From contig JAHEBW010000002.1 of assembly GCA_024642065.1 (NCBI GenBank), forward strand, positions 1-64,000: a stretch of 64,000 bases of DNA, in the 5' to 3' direction. The notes under the pieces are model-generated. The model saw nothing but the letters and a program-made list of their open reading frames with translations, did no database searches and was not told the origin of the DNA. Made by a program: the position numbers and the translations under genes. Origin of the DNA: Polynucleobacter sp. GTDB taxonomy: Bacteria > Pseudomonadota > Gammaproteobacteria > Burkholderiales > Burkholderiaceae. Below, in pieces: positions 39,128-48,300 of the stretch (position 1 is the first letter of the stretch; the number at the start of each line of letters is the position of its first letter).

Positions 39128-39141
39128 AAATAAGGTTTTTT

Positions 39142-40869
39142 ATGTCAATGAATCGTAGAGAGTTTTTACAAGTTTTAGCCGTGGCGTCTGCTGGCGGTAT
39201 GGCCCTGACTTCAGATTACGCCAGTGCTCAAACAGCGGCTAACAAATTTTATGATTTGCCAAAGTTTGGTAATGTGCACTTTCTACATTTCACTGATTGT
39301 CATGCCCAGTTAAAACCTATTTACTTCCGTGAGCCGGATGTGAACTTGGGTTTTGGTACTCAGTTAGGTAAAACGCCACACTTGGTAGGCGAACATCTTT
39401 TAAAAGCGCACAACATTAAGCCAGGTTCTATTGAGGCTCATGCTTTTACTTACTTAGATTTTGAAAAAGCTGCAGCCACTTATGGCAAGGTTGGTGGCTT
39501 TGCGCACTTAGCAACACTTGTTAAGAAAATGAAAGCTAGCCGTCCAGGTTCACTATTGCTAGACGGTGGTGATACATGGCAAGGTTCAGGTACGTCTTTG
39601 TGGACCAATGGCCAAGACATGGTTGATGCTTGTTTGGCTTTGGGCGTTGACATCATGACGCCTCACTGGGAGATGACTCTTGGTGAAGATCGCGTTAAAG
39701 AAATTGTTGAAAAAGACTTCAAAGGAAAAATCTCTTTCTTAGCGCAAAATATTAAAACGAACGACTTTGGTGATCAGGTATTTGATCCTTATGTGATTCG
39801 TGAAATGAATGGCGTTAAGGTGGCTGTGATTGGCCAAGCCTTCCCATACACACCAATTGCTAACCCACGTTACATGGTGGCGAACTGGACCTTTGGTATC
39901 CAAGACGACAACATGCAAAAAATGGTGAATGAGGTTCGTGCCAAAGGTGCTAAAGTAGTTGTAGTGCTTTCTCACAATGGTATGGACGTTGACCTTAAGA
40001 TGGCCAGTCGTGTGACTGGTATCGATGCCATCATGGGCGGTCATACTCACGATGGTGTGCCAACACCAGTAAAAGTTAAAAATGCATCAGGCGTTACTTT
40101 GGTTACCAATGCGGGCTCTAACGGTAAATACTTAGGCGTGCTTGACTTCAAGGTAGACGGCGGCAAAGTTTCTGATTTCCGCTATAAGTTGTTACCTGTT
40201 TTCTCAGAAATGATTCCAGCTGATCCAGCGATGAATAAGTTGATTGATCGAGTTCGTCAACCTTATGAAACTAAGTTGGGTGAGAAGTTGGCTGTGACTG
40301 AGGGCTTGCTCTATCGTCGCGGTAACTTTAACGGCAGCTTCGACCAATTAATTCTAGATGGCTTGATGGCTGTTAAGAATGCTGAAATCGCTTTCTCTCC
40401 AGGATTCCGCTGGGGAACATCATTGTTGCCAGGTCAACCTATCACGATGGAGCATGTACTTGATCAGACTGCGATCACTTATCCATGGACTACTGTCACC
40501 ATGATGAAGGGCGATATGATCAAAACTGTTTTAGAAGATATTGCCGATAACTTGTTTAACCCTGATCCTTATTATCAACAGGGTGGTGACATGGTACGTG
40601 TGGGTGGTTTGCAGTACGACATCGATCCAATGGGTGAGGCTGGTAAGCGCATTACTAACATGATGTTGAACGGTAAGCTGATTGACCCTAATAAGACATA
40701 CAAAGTAGCTGGTTGGGCTCCTGTTGCAGAAGAGGCCAAAGCTGTAGGTGGTGAGCCTATTTGGGATCTTGTGGCTAAGTACCTTAAAGACATCAAAACG
40801 GTTAAAGCCAAATCATTAAATATGCCTAACATCAAGGGGGCAAAAGGCAACCCTGGTTTTGGGGCATAA
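39142..40869 (+). CDS. soxB: Thiosulfohydrolase SoxB
   Basis: Di-manganese enzyme of the 5'-nucleotidase fold that releases sulfate from SoxY-S-thiosulfonate. Tat signal MNRREFLQVLAVASAGG at the N-terminus. Metal-site motifs are LHFTDCHAQLKP, LLDGGDTWQGSGTSLW, VVLSHNGMDVDLKM and IMGGHTHDGVPTP. The C-terminal nucleotidase domain has YPWTTVTMMKGDMIK. 575 aa is standard. No clear promoter is seen in the 69 nt after soxX, so it may depend on read-through. Confidence 0.97.
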   Translation: MSMNRREFLQVLAVASAGGMALTSDYASAQTAANKFYDLPKFGNVHFLHFTDCHAQLKPIYFREPDVNLGFGTQLGKTPHLVGEHLLKAHNIKPGSIEAHAFTYLDFEKAAATYGKVGGFAHLATLVKKMKASRPGSLLLDGGDTWQGSGTSLWTNGQDMVDACLALGVDIMTPHWEMTLGEDRVKEIVEKDFKGKISFLAQNIKTNDFGDQVFDPYVIREMNGVKVAVIGQAFPYTPIANPRYMVANWTFGIQDDNMQKMVNEVRAKGAKVVVVLSHNGMDVDLKMASRVTGIDAIMGGHTHDGVPTPVKVKNASGVTLVTNAGSNGKYLGVLDFKVDGGKVSDFRYKLLPVFSEMIPADPAMNKLIDRVRQPYETKLGEKLAVTEGLLYRRGNFNGSFDQLILDGLMAVKNAEIAFSPGFRWGTSLLPGQPITMEHVLDQTAITYPWTTVTMMKGDMIKTVLEDIADNLFNPDPYYQQGGDMVRVGGLQYDIDPMGEAGKRITNMMLNGKLIDPNKTYKVAGWAPVAEEAKAVGGEPIWDLVAKYLKDIKTVKAKSLNMPNIKGAKGNPGFGA

Positions 40870-40892
40870 CTAATCGCTAAAAGGTCTTCAAC

Positions 40893-41594
40893 ATGAATTT
40901 CACAACAGACCTGACCGGAATTTATTTAGCACTTTCTGGTCTTGTTTTGTTGTGGGCCTTTCAAGGTAGTCACTGGCGGGTTTTAATTAAGCCCTCTGTG
41001 ATCAACTCTGTTTTAGGGGGTATTGTTGCTCTCGGAGTGGCGTGGAACATTAAAGCCACTTTGCCAGGAATGACCGCTGAGGCAATGGTGGGTCTTTCCT
41101 TTCAGTTTTTTGGCGCTTCTTTATTGGTTGCTATGTATGGTGTGCGACCGGCCATTGTTATGCTAGCTGGCGTTACGAGCATCATTGGTTTGATTTCTTC
41201 TTGGTCGCTGCTTGAGTCTCTTCGACAGTTCCTCGTTTTGGGGGCATTCCCTGCTTTAACTGCCTGTATAACCATGCGATTAATTAGTCGCTACTTACCT
41301 AAACATTTATTCATTTTTATCTTAGGCCATGGTTACGTTGCTGGACTTATGAGCATCATCGTGCCATCTATTGTTCTGATGTTTTGGCATCAGGCTTTCT
41401 TCCCAAGCACATGGGGACTTTCAATGGACTTGGTGGACTGGTTTGTTACCTTGGTCATCTTATCTTTTACAGAGGGTTCCTTGTCCGGGATGCTCTTGGC
41501 AGTCTTTGTTATTTATCGACCACACTGGGTTCCTAGCTTTATCGATGCAGAGTACCTCAAAGGGCAATCAGGCAAATCTACAAAAATGCCATAA
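40893..41594 (+). CDS. CbiM-like / COG3235 integral membrane protein
   Basis: 233 aa, six to seven hydrophobic segments. HGYVAGLMSIIVP and SFTEGSLSGMLLAVFVIYRPHWV resemble the CbiM/NikM (ECF-type S-component) fold as found in stand-alone betaproteobacterial membrane proteins. The N-terminal metal-binding MHI motif of true CbiM is absent, and no cbiN, cbiO or cbiQ genes are near, so cobalt uptake is not supported. Placed 23 nt after soxB and 30 nt before the YeeE gene, it could be part of sulfur-compound handling; this is inference. Confidence 0.5.
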   Translation: MNFTTDLTGIYLALSGLVLLWAFQGSHWRVLIKPSVINSVLGGIVALGVAWNIKATLPGMTAEAMVGLSFQFFGASLLVAMYGVRPAIVMLAGVTSIIGLISSWSLLESLRQFLVLGAFPALTACITMRLISRYLPKHLFIFILGHGYVAGLMSIIVPSIVLMFWHQAFFPSTWGLSMDLVDWFVTLVILSFTEGSLSGMLLAVFVIYRPHWVPSFIDAEYLKGQSGKSTKMP

Positions 41595-41624
41595 AATGGC
41601 GGATCTCAACGGTTTTAGCCTTTT

Positions 41625-43148
41625 ATGCCAGATATGCCCGAAATTAACCTAACTTCTATTGCTAACAGTGTGCTTTGGGGCACATTTTTAGTCACCATCC
41701 TGCTGGGCATTGTTTTGCAAAAAACACGCTTTTGCACCATGGGTGCTATTACCGACATCATGATCATGGGTGAGTGGACTCGCATGCGCCAGTGGATGAT
41801 GGCTATTGGCGTTGCGCTCATCGGCGTTGGCATCATGAGTTCAAATGGCATCATCGATCCAGCTAAATCCATCTACACAAGTAGTCGCTTGACATGGTTA
41901 TCAACCATCGTGGGCAGTGTGATGTTCGGCTTTGGCATGGTCTTAGCCTCTGGTTGCGGTAGCAAGACCTTGGTTCGAATGGGTTCCGGTAGCTTAAAAG
42001 CTTTAGTTGTTTTTATGGTTTTAGGCTTGTCTTCTTATATGACGCTCAAGGGTATCTTTGGCGTACTAAGAGTGAATACAACTGATACTGTTTTTGTGAC
42101 CCTAAGCACCAATCAAGATTTACCAAGCATCTTTGCAGCTTCTTTAGGGATGACTAAAGCCAGCTTGCAGTTGATGCTTAGTTTGGTCATCGGTGGTGTA
42201 TTGATTGCATTTGCACTAGCTAAAAAGAATTTTTGGACATTCAATAATTTATTAGCAGGCTTTGGTGTTGGTTCAGCGATCTTGGCTATCTGGTGGATCT
42301 CTGGCGTGATGGGTTATGTAGCAGAAGACCCAAATACACTAGAAGAAGTTTTTGTAGCGACCAATAGTGGCCGTATGGAAAGTCTGACCTACGTAGCTCC
42401 TTATGCCTACGTAATTGAATGGTTAACTTTCTATAGTGATGCGAGTAAAAAAATTACTTTAGGTATCGCTTCAGTAGGTGGTTTAGTGCTTGGCTCTACA
42501 GCTTATGCTTTATTCACAAAAACTTTCTATTGGGAAAGTTTCAGAGATGCTGAAGATACTGGCAATCACATTATTGGCGCTATCTTGATGGGTATTGGTG
42601 GCGTTACTGCTTTTGGTTGCACGATCGGTCAAGGTTTGACTGGTATGTCGACCTTAGCGATTAATTCATTTATTGCTATTGCAGGTTATGTTGTTGGCGC
42701 TATGTTGGCCATGAAATATCTCACTTGGAGAATGTTGCCGCCACCATGCGAGCCTGTTGTTGCTGGCGGGAATTCAAACTATCACTCAAACACTGGAGGA
42801 TGTGGCATGCCACTACAAATCGCTTGTCATACAGATCAATTTGGCACATTGGGTCAAATCACACCTGAGGATGTTGCACAAATTGCACGTCAAGGTTACA
42901 AATCAATTATCAATAACCGTCCAGACGGCGAGGGTGGTCCTGCCCAAGCTTTGAATGCTGAAATTGAGATGGCTGCTAAAGCCTTGGGTCTTCAATATGC
43001 CTACTTACCTGTAGTCAGCGGTCAGATTACGCTTGAGCAAGCTCAAGAAATGGCTCGCCTATTGGAAGAAATGCCAGGCCCTGTTCTAGCATTCTGTAGA
43101 TCTGGTGCGCGATCAACTAACTTGTACATGCTAGCTCAGCAGGTTTAA
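41625..43148 (+). CDS. YeeE/YedE thiosulfate transporter fused to a rhodanese-like DUF442 domain
   Basis: 507 aa. Residues about 10-370 form a multi-pass YeeE/YedE membrane domain with the three cysteines used by YeeE for thiosulfate passage: Cys37 (TRFCTMG), Cys111 (SGCGSKT) and Cys332 (FGCTIGQG). After a linker, residues 395-507 form a TIGR01244/DUF442 sulfurtransferase-like domain (FGTLGQITPEDV; IINNRPDGEG) with the loop C491-RSGA-R496, the six-residue rhodanese type. The frame is uninterrupted. An in-frame ATG at 42807 has GGAGG upstream and could give the free domain. Confidence 0.85.
   Translation: MPDMPEINLTSIANSVLWGTFLVTILLGIVLQKTRFCTMGAITDIMIMGEWTRMRQWMMAIGVALIGVGIMSSNGIIDPAKSIYTSSRLTWLSTIVGSVMFGFGMVLASGCGSKTLVRMGSGSLKALVVFMVLGLSSYMTLKGIFGVLRVNTTDTVFVTLSTNQDLPSIFAASLGMTKASLQLMLSLVIGGVLIAFALAKKNFWTFNNLLAGFGVGSAILAIWWISGVMGYVAEDPNTLEEVFVATNSGRMESLTYVAPYAYVIEWLTFYSDASKKITLGIASVGGLVLGSTAYALFTKTFYWESFRDAEDTGNHIIGAILMGIGGVTAFGCTIGQGLTGMSTLAINSFIAIAGYVVGAMLAMKYLTWRMLPPPCEPVVAGGNSNYHSNTGGCGMPLQIACHTDQFGTLGQITPEDVAQIARQGYKSIINNRPDGEGGPAQALNAEIEMAAKALGLQYAYLPVVSGQITLEQAQEMARLLEEMPGPVLAFCRSGARSTNLYMLAQQV
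42795..42809 (+). promoter_or_regulatory. Internal ribosome-binding site and in-frame start for the sulfurtransferase domain
   Basis: GGAGG (42795-42799) is followed after 7 nt by ATG (42807-42809), in frame with the 41625 gene at residue 395, exactly at the linker-domain junction. It would yield a 113-aa soluble DUF442 protein in addition to the fusion. Confidence 0.5.
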
Positions 43149-43154
43149 GTTATC

Positions 43155-43973
43155 TTGGAAGTTTCATTCATAAGCCTATTGCTTGGAGTATTTGTTGGAA
43201 TAGTTTTAGGCTTAACGGGGGCTGGTGGCGCTATTCTGTCAGTACCCTTGCTAGGATTCTTTTTACATCTCACCGTGATAGAGGCAGCCCCGATTGGTTT
43301 ATTGGCTGTCTCTTTATCCGCAGGTTTGGGTGCTTATCTGGCATTCAGAGCCCGCATCTTGCGCTACAAAGCGGCTGCCTTGATGGCAACTCTAGGCGTC
43401 TTGCTTTCACCAATGGGTATTTTCTTAGCGCACCAATTACCAAACTGGCCTTTGGTCCTTATTTTCTGTTTGGTGCTTTTATTGGTTTCAAGAAATATGT
43501 GGACTCAAGCTGCCAAGGATCTTAGCGGTACACCTGATGTATTGGGCCCACCATGTTTGCTTGATGAAACAGTGGGTAAGCTCACCTGGACTTTGCCGTG
43601 CGCAAGATCATTGGCGGCATCGGGGGCATTAGCAGGTTTCTTCTCTGGTTTATTAGGGGTGGGTGGCGGCTTTATTGTTGTGCCTGCTTTGAAGAGATTC
43701 ACAGATTTACCGATGAAATCAATTGTGGCCACCTCTTTGGGTGTTCTCACGATTGTGTCTTTGAGTGGCGTGATTTTTTCTAATCTTTATGGGGCGATGA
43801 ATTGGCTGATTGCCATTCCTTTCGCGCTAGGCTCGATCGCAGGACTTTTAGTGGGTCGTCAGTTGGTAAAAAGACTTTCTGGACCCCGTGTTCAGCAAGC
43901 ATTTGCGTTGCTCGCTTTATTGATTTCAATGGCGATGCTGATCAAGTTAATCAACTCTTTCTTACTGTCTTAG
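43155..43973 (+). CDS. TauE/SafE-family sulfur-compound exporter
   Basis: 272-aa membrane protein with two pseudo-repeats marked by GLTGAGGAILSVPLLGFF (N-terminal) and GLLGVGGGFIVVPAL (central). TauE/SafE proteins move sulfite, sulfoacetate or related anions across the inner membrane. It follows the YeeE fusion by 6 nt, so export of sulfite or import/export of a sulfur anion tied to Sox is inferred. Start TTG at 43155; no better start is in frame close by. Confidence 0.82.
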   Translation: MEVSFISLLLGVFVGIVLGLTGAGGAILSVPLLGFFLHLTVIEAAPIGLLAVSLSAGLGAYLAFRARILRYKAAALMATLGVLLSPMGIFLAHQLPNWPLVLIFCLVLLLVSRNMWTQAAKDLSGTPDVLGPPCLLDETVGKLTWTLPCARSLAASGALAGFFSGLLGVGGGFIVVPALKRFTDLPMKSIVATSLGVLTIVSLSGVIFSNLYGAMNWLIAIPFALGSIAGLLVGRQLVKRLSGPRVQQAFALLALLISMAMLIKLINSFLLS

Positions 43974-43974
43974 C

Positions 43975-44460
43975 ATGCCTCAGGGACAAGATTCATCTTC
44001 TCTTTGGTTGATGAAACGTAATTGTTCATTCACGCCTAAGCAAGTCGGCTTGTTTTATTTATCCATGTGTATTTTTTCAAGCCTGATTGCCGGGTACTTC
44101 TATTCCATTGGTGCGTGGATGGTTGTTCCATTTGCAGGGGTGGAGTTAACCGTTCTTGGGATTGCCTTGTTGGTTTATGCCCGCCATGCCACCGATTATG
44201 AAAAGATCAGTATTCATGATGGCGTGATGGATATCGAAGTGTTGGATGGTCGGCGTTTAATTCATAAACAGTGGCCGTTGCTCTGGTTAAGAATTAAAAA
44301 CCCAGAGATACCGACAGGTTCCAGAAAAGATCCCCAAAAAAGCCTGGTCAAAATTGAATACGGCAATGATTTTATCTATTTGGGTTTGTACACATTTCCT
44401 GAGAAAAGACAAGAATTGGCCGATAAAATAAGGCGTGCAAGGGATTTGGCATTGAACTAA
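43975..44460 (+). CDS. DUF2244 membrane protein
   Basis: 161 aa with two adjacent TM helices (about residues 27-47 and 51-71) and a cytoplasmic C-terminal domain. LMKRNCSFTPKQVGLFYLSM and YARHATDYEKISI match the DUF2244 family of proteobacteria, function unknown (often near cytochrome oxidase genes elsewhere). It starts 1 nt after the tauE stop. Confidence 0.75.
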   Translation: MPQGQDSSSLWLMKRNCSFTPKQVGLFYLSMCIFSSLIAGYFYSIGAWMVVPFAGVELTVLGIALLVYARHATDYEKISIHDGVMDIEVLDGRRLIHKQWPLLWLRIKNPEIPTGSRKDPQKSLVKIEYGNDFIYLGLYTFPEKRQELADKIRRARDLALN

Positions 44461-44469
44461 AATTCAAAA

Positions 44470-45345
44470 ATGCGCAAAACCCCATTTTTATTAAGCACTT
44501 CCTTTGCATTGGCACTCAGCATACTGACTGCCTGCGGTAATGATGGAGAGAAGCAAGTGTTGCCTCGTCAAGTCAAAGTGGCAATTGTTGGTCAAGATTT
44601 CATCAATCCTAGCGCTTCAAAAGAGTCCTTAAAAAATCCTGAGGCATTGAGTTTTGATGCGAGCGGTAAGGTCATTGAGGTCTTGGTGAAGACTGGTACA
44701 CCTGTTACTGCTGGCCAAGCTCTCGGTCGTTTGATGCCGGGCAGTATGTCCATGTCTGAATCTTCAGCCTTAACCAGTTACCGTGCAGCGCGTGCTGAGA
44801 TTCAATCTGCAGAAGCGGACTTTAAGCGCTACACCGATTTAAGAAATAAAAACTTCATCTCAGCATCTGAATTTGAAAAACGCATCGCCGCTGTAGAAGG
44901 TGCAAGAGCCAAGTTTGAGCAATCAATGGAGCAGTTGGGTTTTGTTACTTTAAGAGCGCTTGAGTCAGGTGTGATGACTCGCGTTAACTTTCAGGCTGGG
45001 CAGCAAGCGAGTGCTCAAGAAGTTGTTGCTGGTATGAAGGTCTCGGCCAAAGCAAACACAACAGTCAAGCCAGTTACTCAAGATGCTAATCATAAAAACA
45101 AATTTTCTATTCCAAGTGAGGCTGTTCATGGTGACGGCACTTCTGTTTATCGTGTGAAGTTAGATTCAGGTTCTCAAGAGATCGGTAGCTTGGAATTAAT
45201 CAAGGTCACGATTGCCTCTGTTGATGAATCTTATGCCGTCGTTACTGAAGGTCTTTCCGCCGGGGATCTTGTTGTGGCTGCTGGTTGGCATGCCCTTAAC
45301 GCTGGTCAAAAGGTAAGAGTGGCCTTAGTTGCAAAGGCTCACTAA
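44470..45345 (+). CDS. RND efflux periplasmic adaptor lipoprotein, short form
   Basis: Lipobox LTAC with Cys22 predicts a lipid-anchored adaptor. ASGKVIEVLVKTGTPVTAGQALGRL is the first lipoyl half, a coiled-coil hairpin spans about residues 90-150, and SGVMTRVNFQAGQ is the second lipoyl half. The text then jumps straight to VVAGMKVSAKA, so most of the usual beta-barrel domain (about 70 residues) is missing. The membrane-proximal part (FSIPSEAVHGDG...VYRVKL) follows. At 291 aa it is shorter than the usual 350-380 aa. The stop overlaps the pump gene start. Confidence 0.8.
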   Translation: MRKTPFLLSTSFALALSILTACGNDGEKQVLPRQVKVAIVGQDFINPSASKESLKNPEALSFDASGKVIEVLVKTGTPVTAGQALGRLMPGSMSMSESSALTSYRAARAEIQSAEADFKRYTDLRNKNFISASEFEKRIAAVEGARAKFEQSMEQLGFVTLRALESGVMTRVNFQAGQQASAQEVVAGMKVSAKANTTVKPVTQDANHKNKFSIPSEAVHGDGTSVYRVKLDSGSQEIGSLELIKVTIASVDESYAVVTEGLSAGDLVVAAGWHALNAGQKVRVALVAKAH

Positions 45346-48300
45346 TGAGTTCTCAAGACCCGGGTCGTTTTAATTTATCTCGTTGGGCTATTGATAACGC
45401 AGCAATCACGCGTTATTTGATGATTGCTTTAATGGTGCTAGGTATTGGTGCCTATTTCCAGTTGGGTCAAGATGAGGATCCGCCATTCACTTTTAGAGCA
45501 ATGGTGGTGCGAACTTTCTGGCCGGGAGCAACAGCTGTTCAGGTGGCTGATCAAGTGACGAATAAGATTGAGAGAACTCTTCAAGAAGTTCCTAATATCG
45601 ATAAGATTCGTAGCTTCTCGCACCCAGGCGAATCAATGATTATCTTTTTTGTCAAAGATAGTACGCCTTCAAAAGATATCCCTAATCTTTTTTACACGGT
45701 TCGTAAAAAAGTGGCTGATTCCAAATCCTATCTACCTATTGGTATTAATGGACCTTATTTTGATGATGACTTTGGTGACACTTATGGTGTTATCTATGCG
45801 ATGTCAGCTAAAGGCTATACCGCAGCAGAGGTGAGAGATTTCACCACCTACGTCAGACAGAAATTATTGCAAGTTAAAGATGTTGGTAAGGTCAACATCT
45901 ATGGCTTACAAGAAGAGCAGGTATATGTTGAGCTATCTAGAAAAAAGATGGCGCAATATTCATTAACGCCAGCTACTGTTGCGCAACAACTCAATCAACA
46001 AAACGCCATTGAAAATGGCGGTAACGTAGAAACAAAATCTTTCTCAATGCCTATTCGTGTAGGTGGGCCTTTTGAGAATGTGGCTGACATCAAAGCGATG
46101 CCATTGAGATCGCCATCTGGAGCATCTATTCGTTTAGGTGACATTGCAGAAGTGCGCAGAGCGGTGATTGATCCGGCTCAAAGCAAAGTGAGATTCCAGG
46201 GTGAAGAGTTGGTTGCCTTGGGCATTTCAATGGCACGAGGTGGCGACATTGTTCAATTAGGAAAAGAGTTGGACCGCGCGAGTAAGTTGGTTGAAAAAGA
46301 TTTGCCAGCTGGTGTGACCTTATCTTTAATTCAAGATCAGCCAAAGGTTGTTGCAAGCTCTGTTCGCGAATTTTTAATGACCTTGTTTGAAGCTTTAATT
46401 ATTGTTTTGATTGTTAGTCTATTAGCCTTAGGCTTACATCGCGATCCTTGGCGCATTGACCCAAGACCTGGTTTGGTGGTGGCCATCAGTATTCCTTTGG
46501 TCATGTCAGTTACTTTTTTAGTGATGCATCTCTCAGGTGTGGGTTTACACAAGATCTCCTTAGGATCTTTGATTATTGCCTTAGGTTTATTGGTCGATGA
46601 CGCCATCATTGTGGTTGAAATGATGGTGCGCAAATTGGAAGAAGGCTATGACCGTGTTAAAGCGGTAACAGCTGCTTATCAATTAACTGCCATGCCGATG
46701 TTGACGGGTACCTTGATTACGGCAGTTGGATTTTTACCGATTGGTATTGCTGAGTCCGCAGTAGGTGAATATACCTTTGCGATCTTTGCGGTGACTGCAG
46801 CAGCCTTAATCATCTCTTGGTTTGTTTCAGTGTTGTTCGTGCCTTATCTGGGTTTCTTATTGCTGAAGAAGCCACAGCATGCAACTCCTGAGGGGGCTGA
46901 GCATGAGCATTTTGATACACCTTTTTATCAAAAATTTAAAACAATAGTTGCTTGGTGTATTGATCATCATCGCAAAGCTATTTTGGCTACTGTGGCCAGC
47001 TTTGTGATTGGTGTGATTGGCATGAGCCAAGTGCAACAACAATTCTTCCCTGATTCATCTCGCCCTGAAATTTTGGTCGATATCTTTTTAACGGAGGGGG
47101 CTAGTTTTGAAGCCACTGAACAAGCAGCTAAAAAGATTGAAGCAAAAATCCTAGAGCAAAAAGGTGTTCAATCGGTAACGGTTTGGATTGGTAATGGCGC
47201 ACCTCGTTTCTTCTTGCCGCTAGACATTATTTTCCCAAGATCTAATGCAGCTCAAGTCGTCATCATTGCTGATCTAAAAGAACGTGACAGGCTCAATCGT
47301 GAATTGCCAAGACTGCTAGAAGACGTTGCTCCTGAAGCAAGATTGCGGGTCAAGTTATTGCCGAACGGGCCACCTGTGACATACCCTGTTGAGTTCCGCG
47401 TTACCGGTGACGACCCTACTAAGTTGCGACAGGAAGCAGACCGTTTCTTAAGCGTGATGCGTGCCTCTGATTTGGTCTATGGCGTGACTGATAACTGGAA
47501 TCAAAATCAACCAGTTGCCAAGATTGAAGTTGATGCAGCCAAAGCTCGTGAACTAGGTGTGCCACCACAAGTGATTGCACAAACTCTATCGAGCCATTTT
47601 GGCGGGGTTACGGTGGGTCAATATCGTGAGGGTGATTTACTGGCGCCGATTGTTCTTCGTTTACCAAGATCAGAGCGCGATCAGGTGAGTGATTTAAATG
47701 AAACCATGTTGGCAACCGTTAACGGTCAAGCCATTCCATTGGCGCGTATTGCAAAAGTGAAAGTGGTTTGGGAGCCTGCAACTTTGTGGCGCGAAAATCG
47801 CGAATACGCCATTACTGTTCAAGCAGATGTGAAGCCAGGCATTCAGGGTCCAACAGCAACTGATGTATTGCTCAAAGAGTTTGCGCCCCTCATTAGCCAG
47901 TTGCCACCAGGTTACAAGGTCAATATTGGTGGTTCTGTTGAAGAAAGCTCTCGCGGCCAAGATTCAATTAATGCAGGCATGCCGATCATGCTCTTTATTA
48001 CTTTCACATTATTGGTAATTCAGTTAAAGAGTAGCTCTCGTGCATTCTTGGTTGTTCTCACAGCACCTTTGGGTATTTCAGGTGTTGCTTTAACTTTATT
48101 ACTATTCAACAAGCCATTTGGCTTTGTCGCACTTTTGGGATTCATTGCTTTGTTAGGCATGATTATGCGCAACTCGGTTATTTTGATTGATCAGATTGAG
48201 CAGGGGCGTGCTGCAGGTCTCGCTGCCAGAGATGCGATCATCAATGCTTGTGTCACACGTTATCGCCCGATTATTTTGACTGCGGCTGCAGCGGTGTTAG

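Noticed and set aside
40893-41594. Cobalt ECF transporter component
   Set aside because: The N-terminal metal motif of CbiM is missing, and no cbiN, cbiQ or cbiO genes are present, so only a distant CbiM-like fold is claimed.
42807-43148. Separate DUF442 gene created by a sequencing error in a two-gene arrangement
   Set aside because: The frame runs through without a stop or shift and the linker is coding-like; an internal start is possible, but a split gene is not what the sequence shows.
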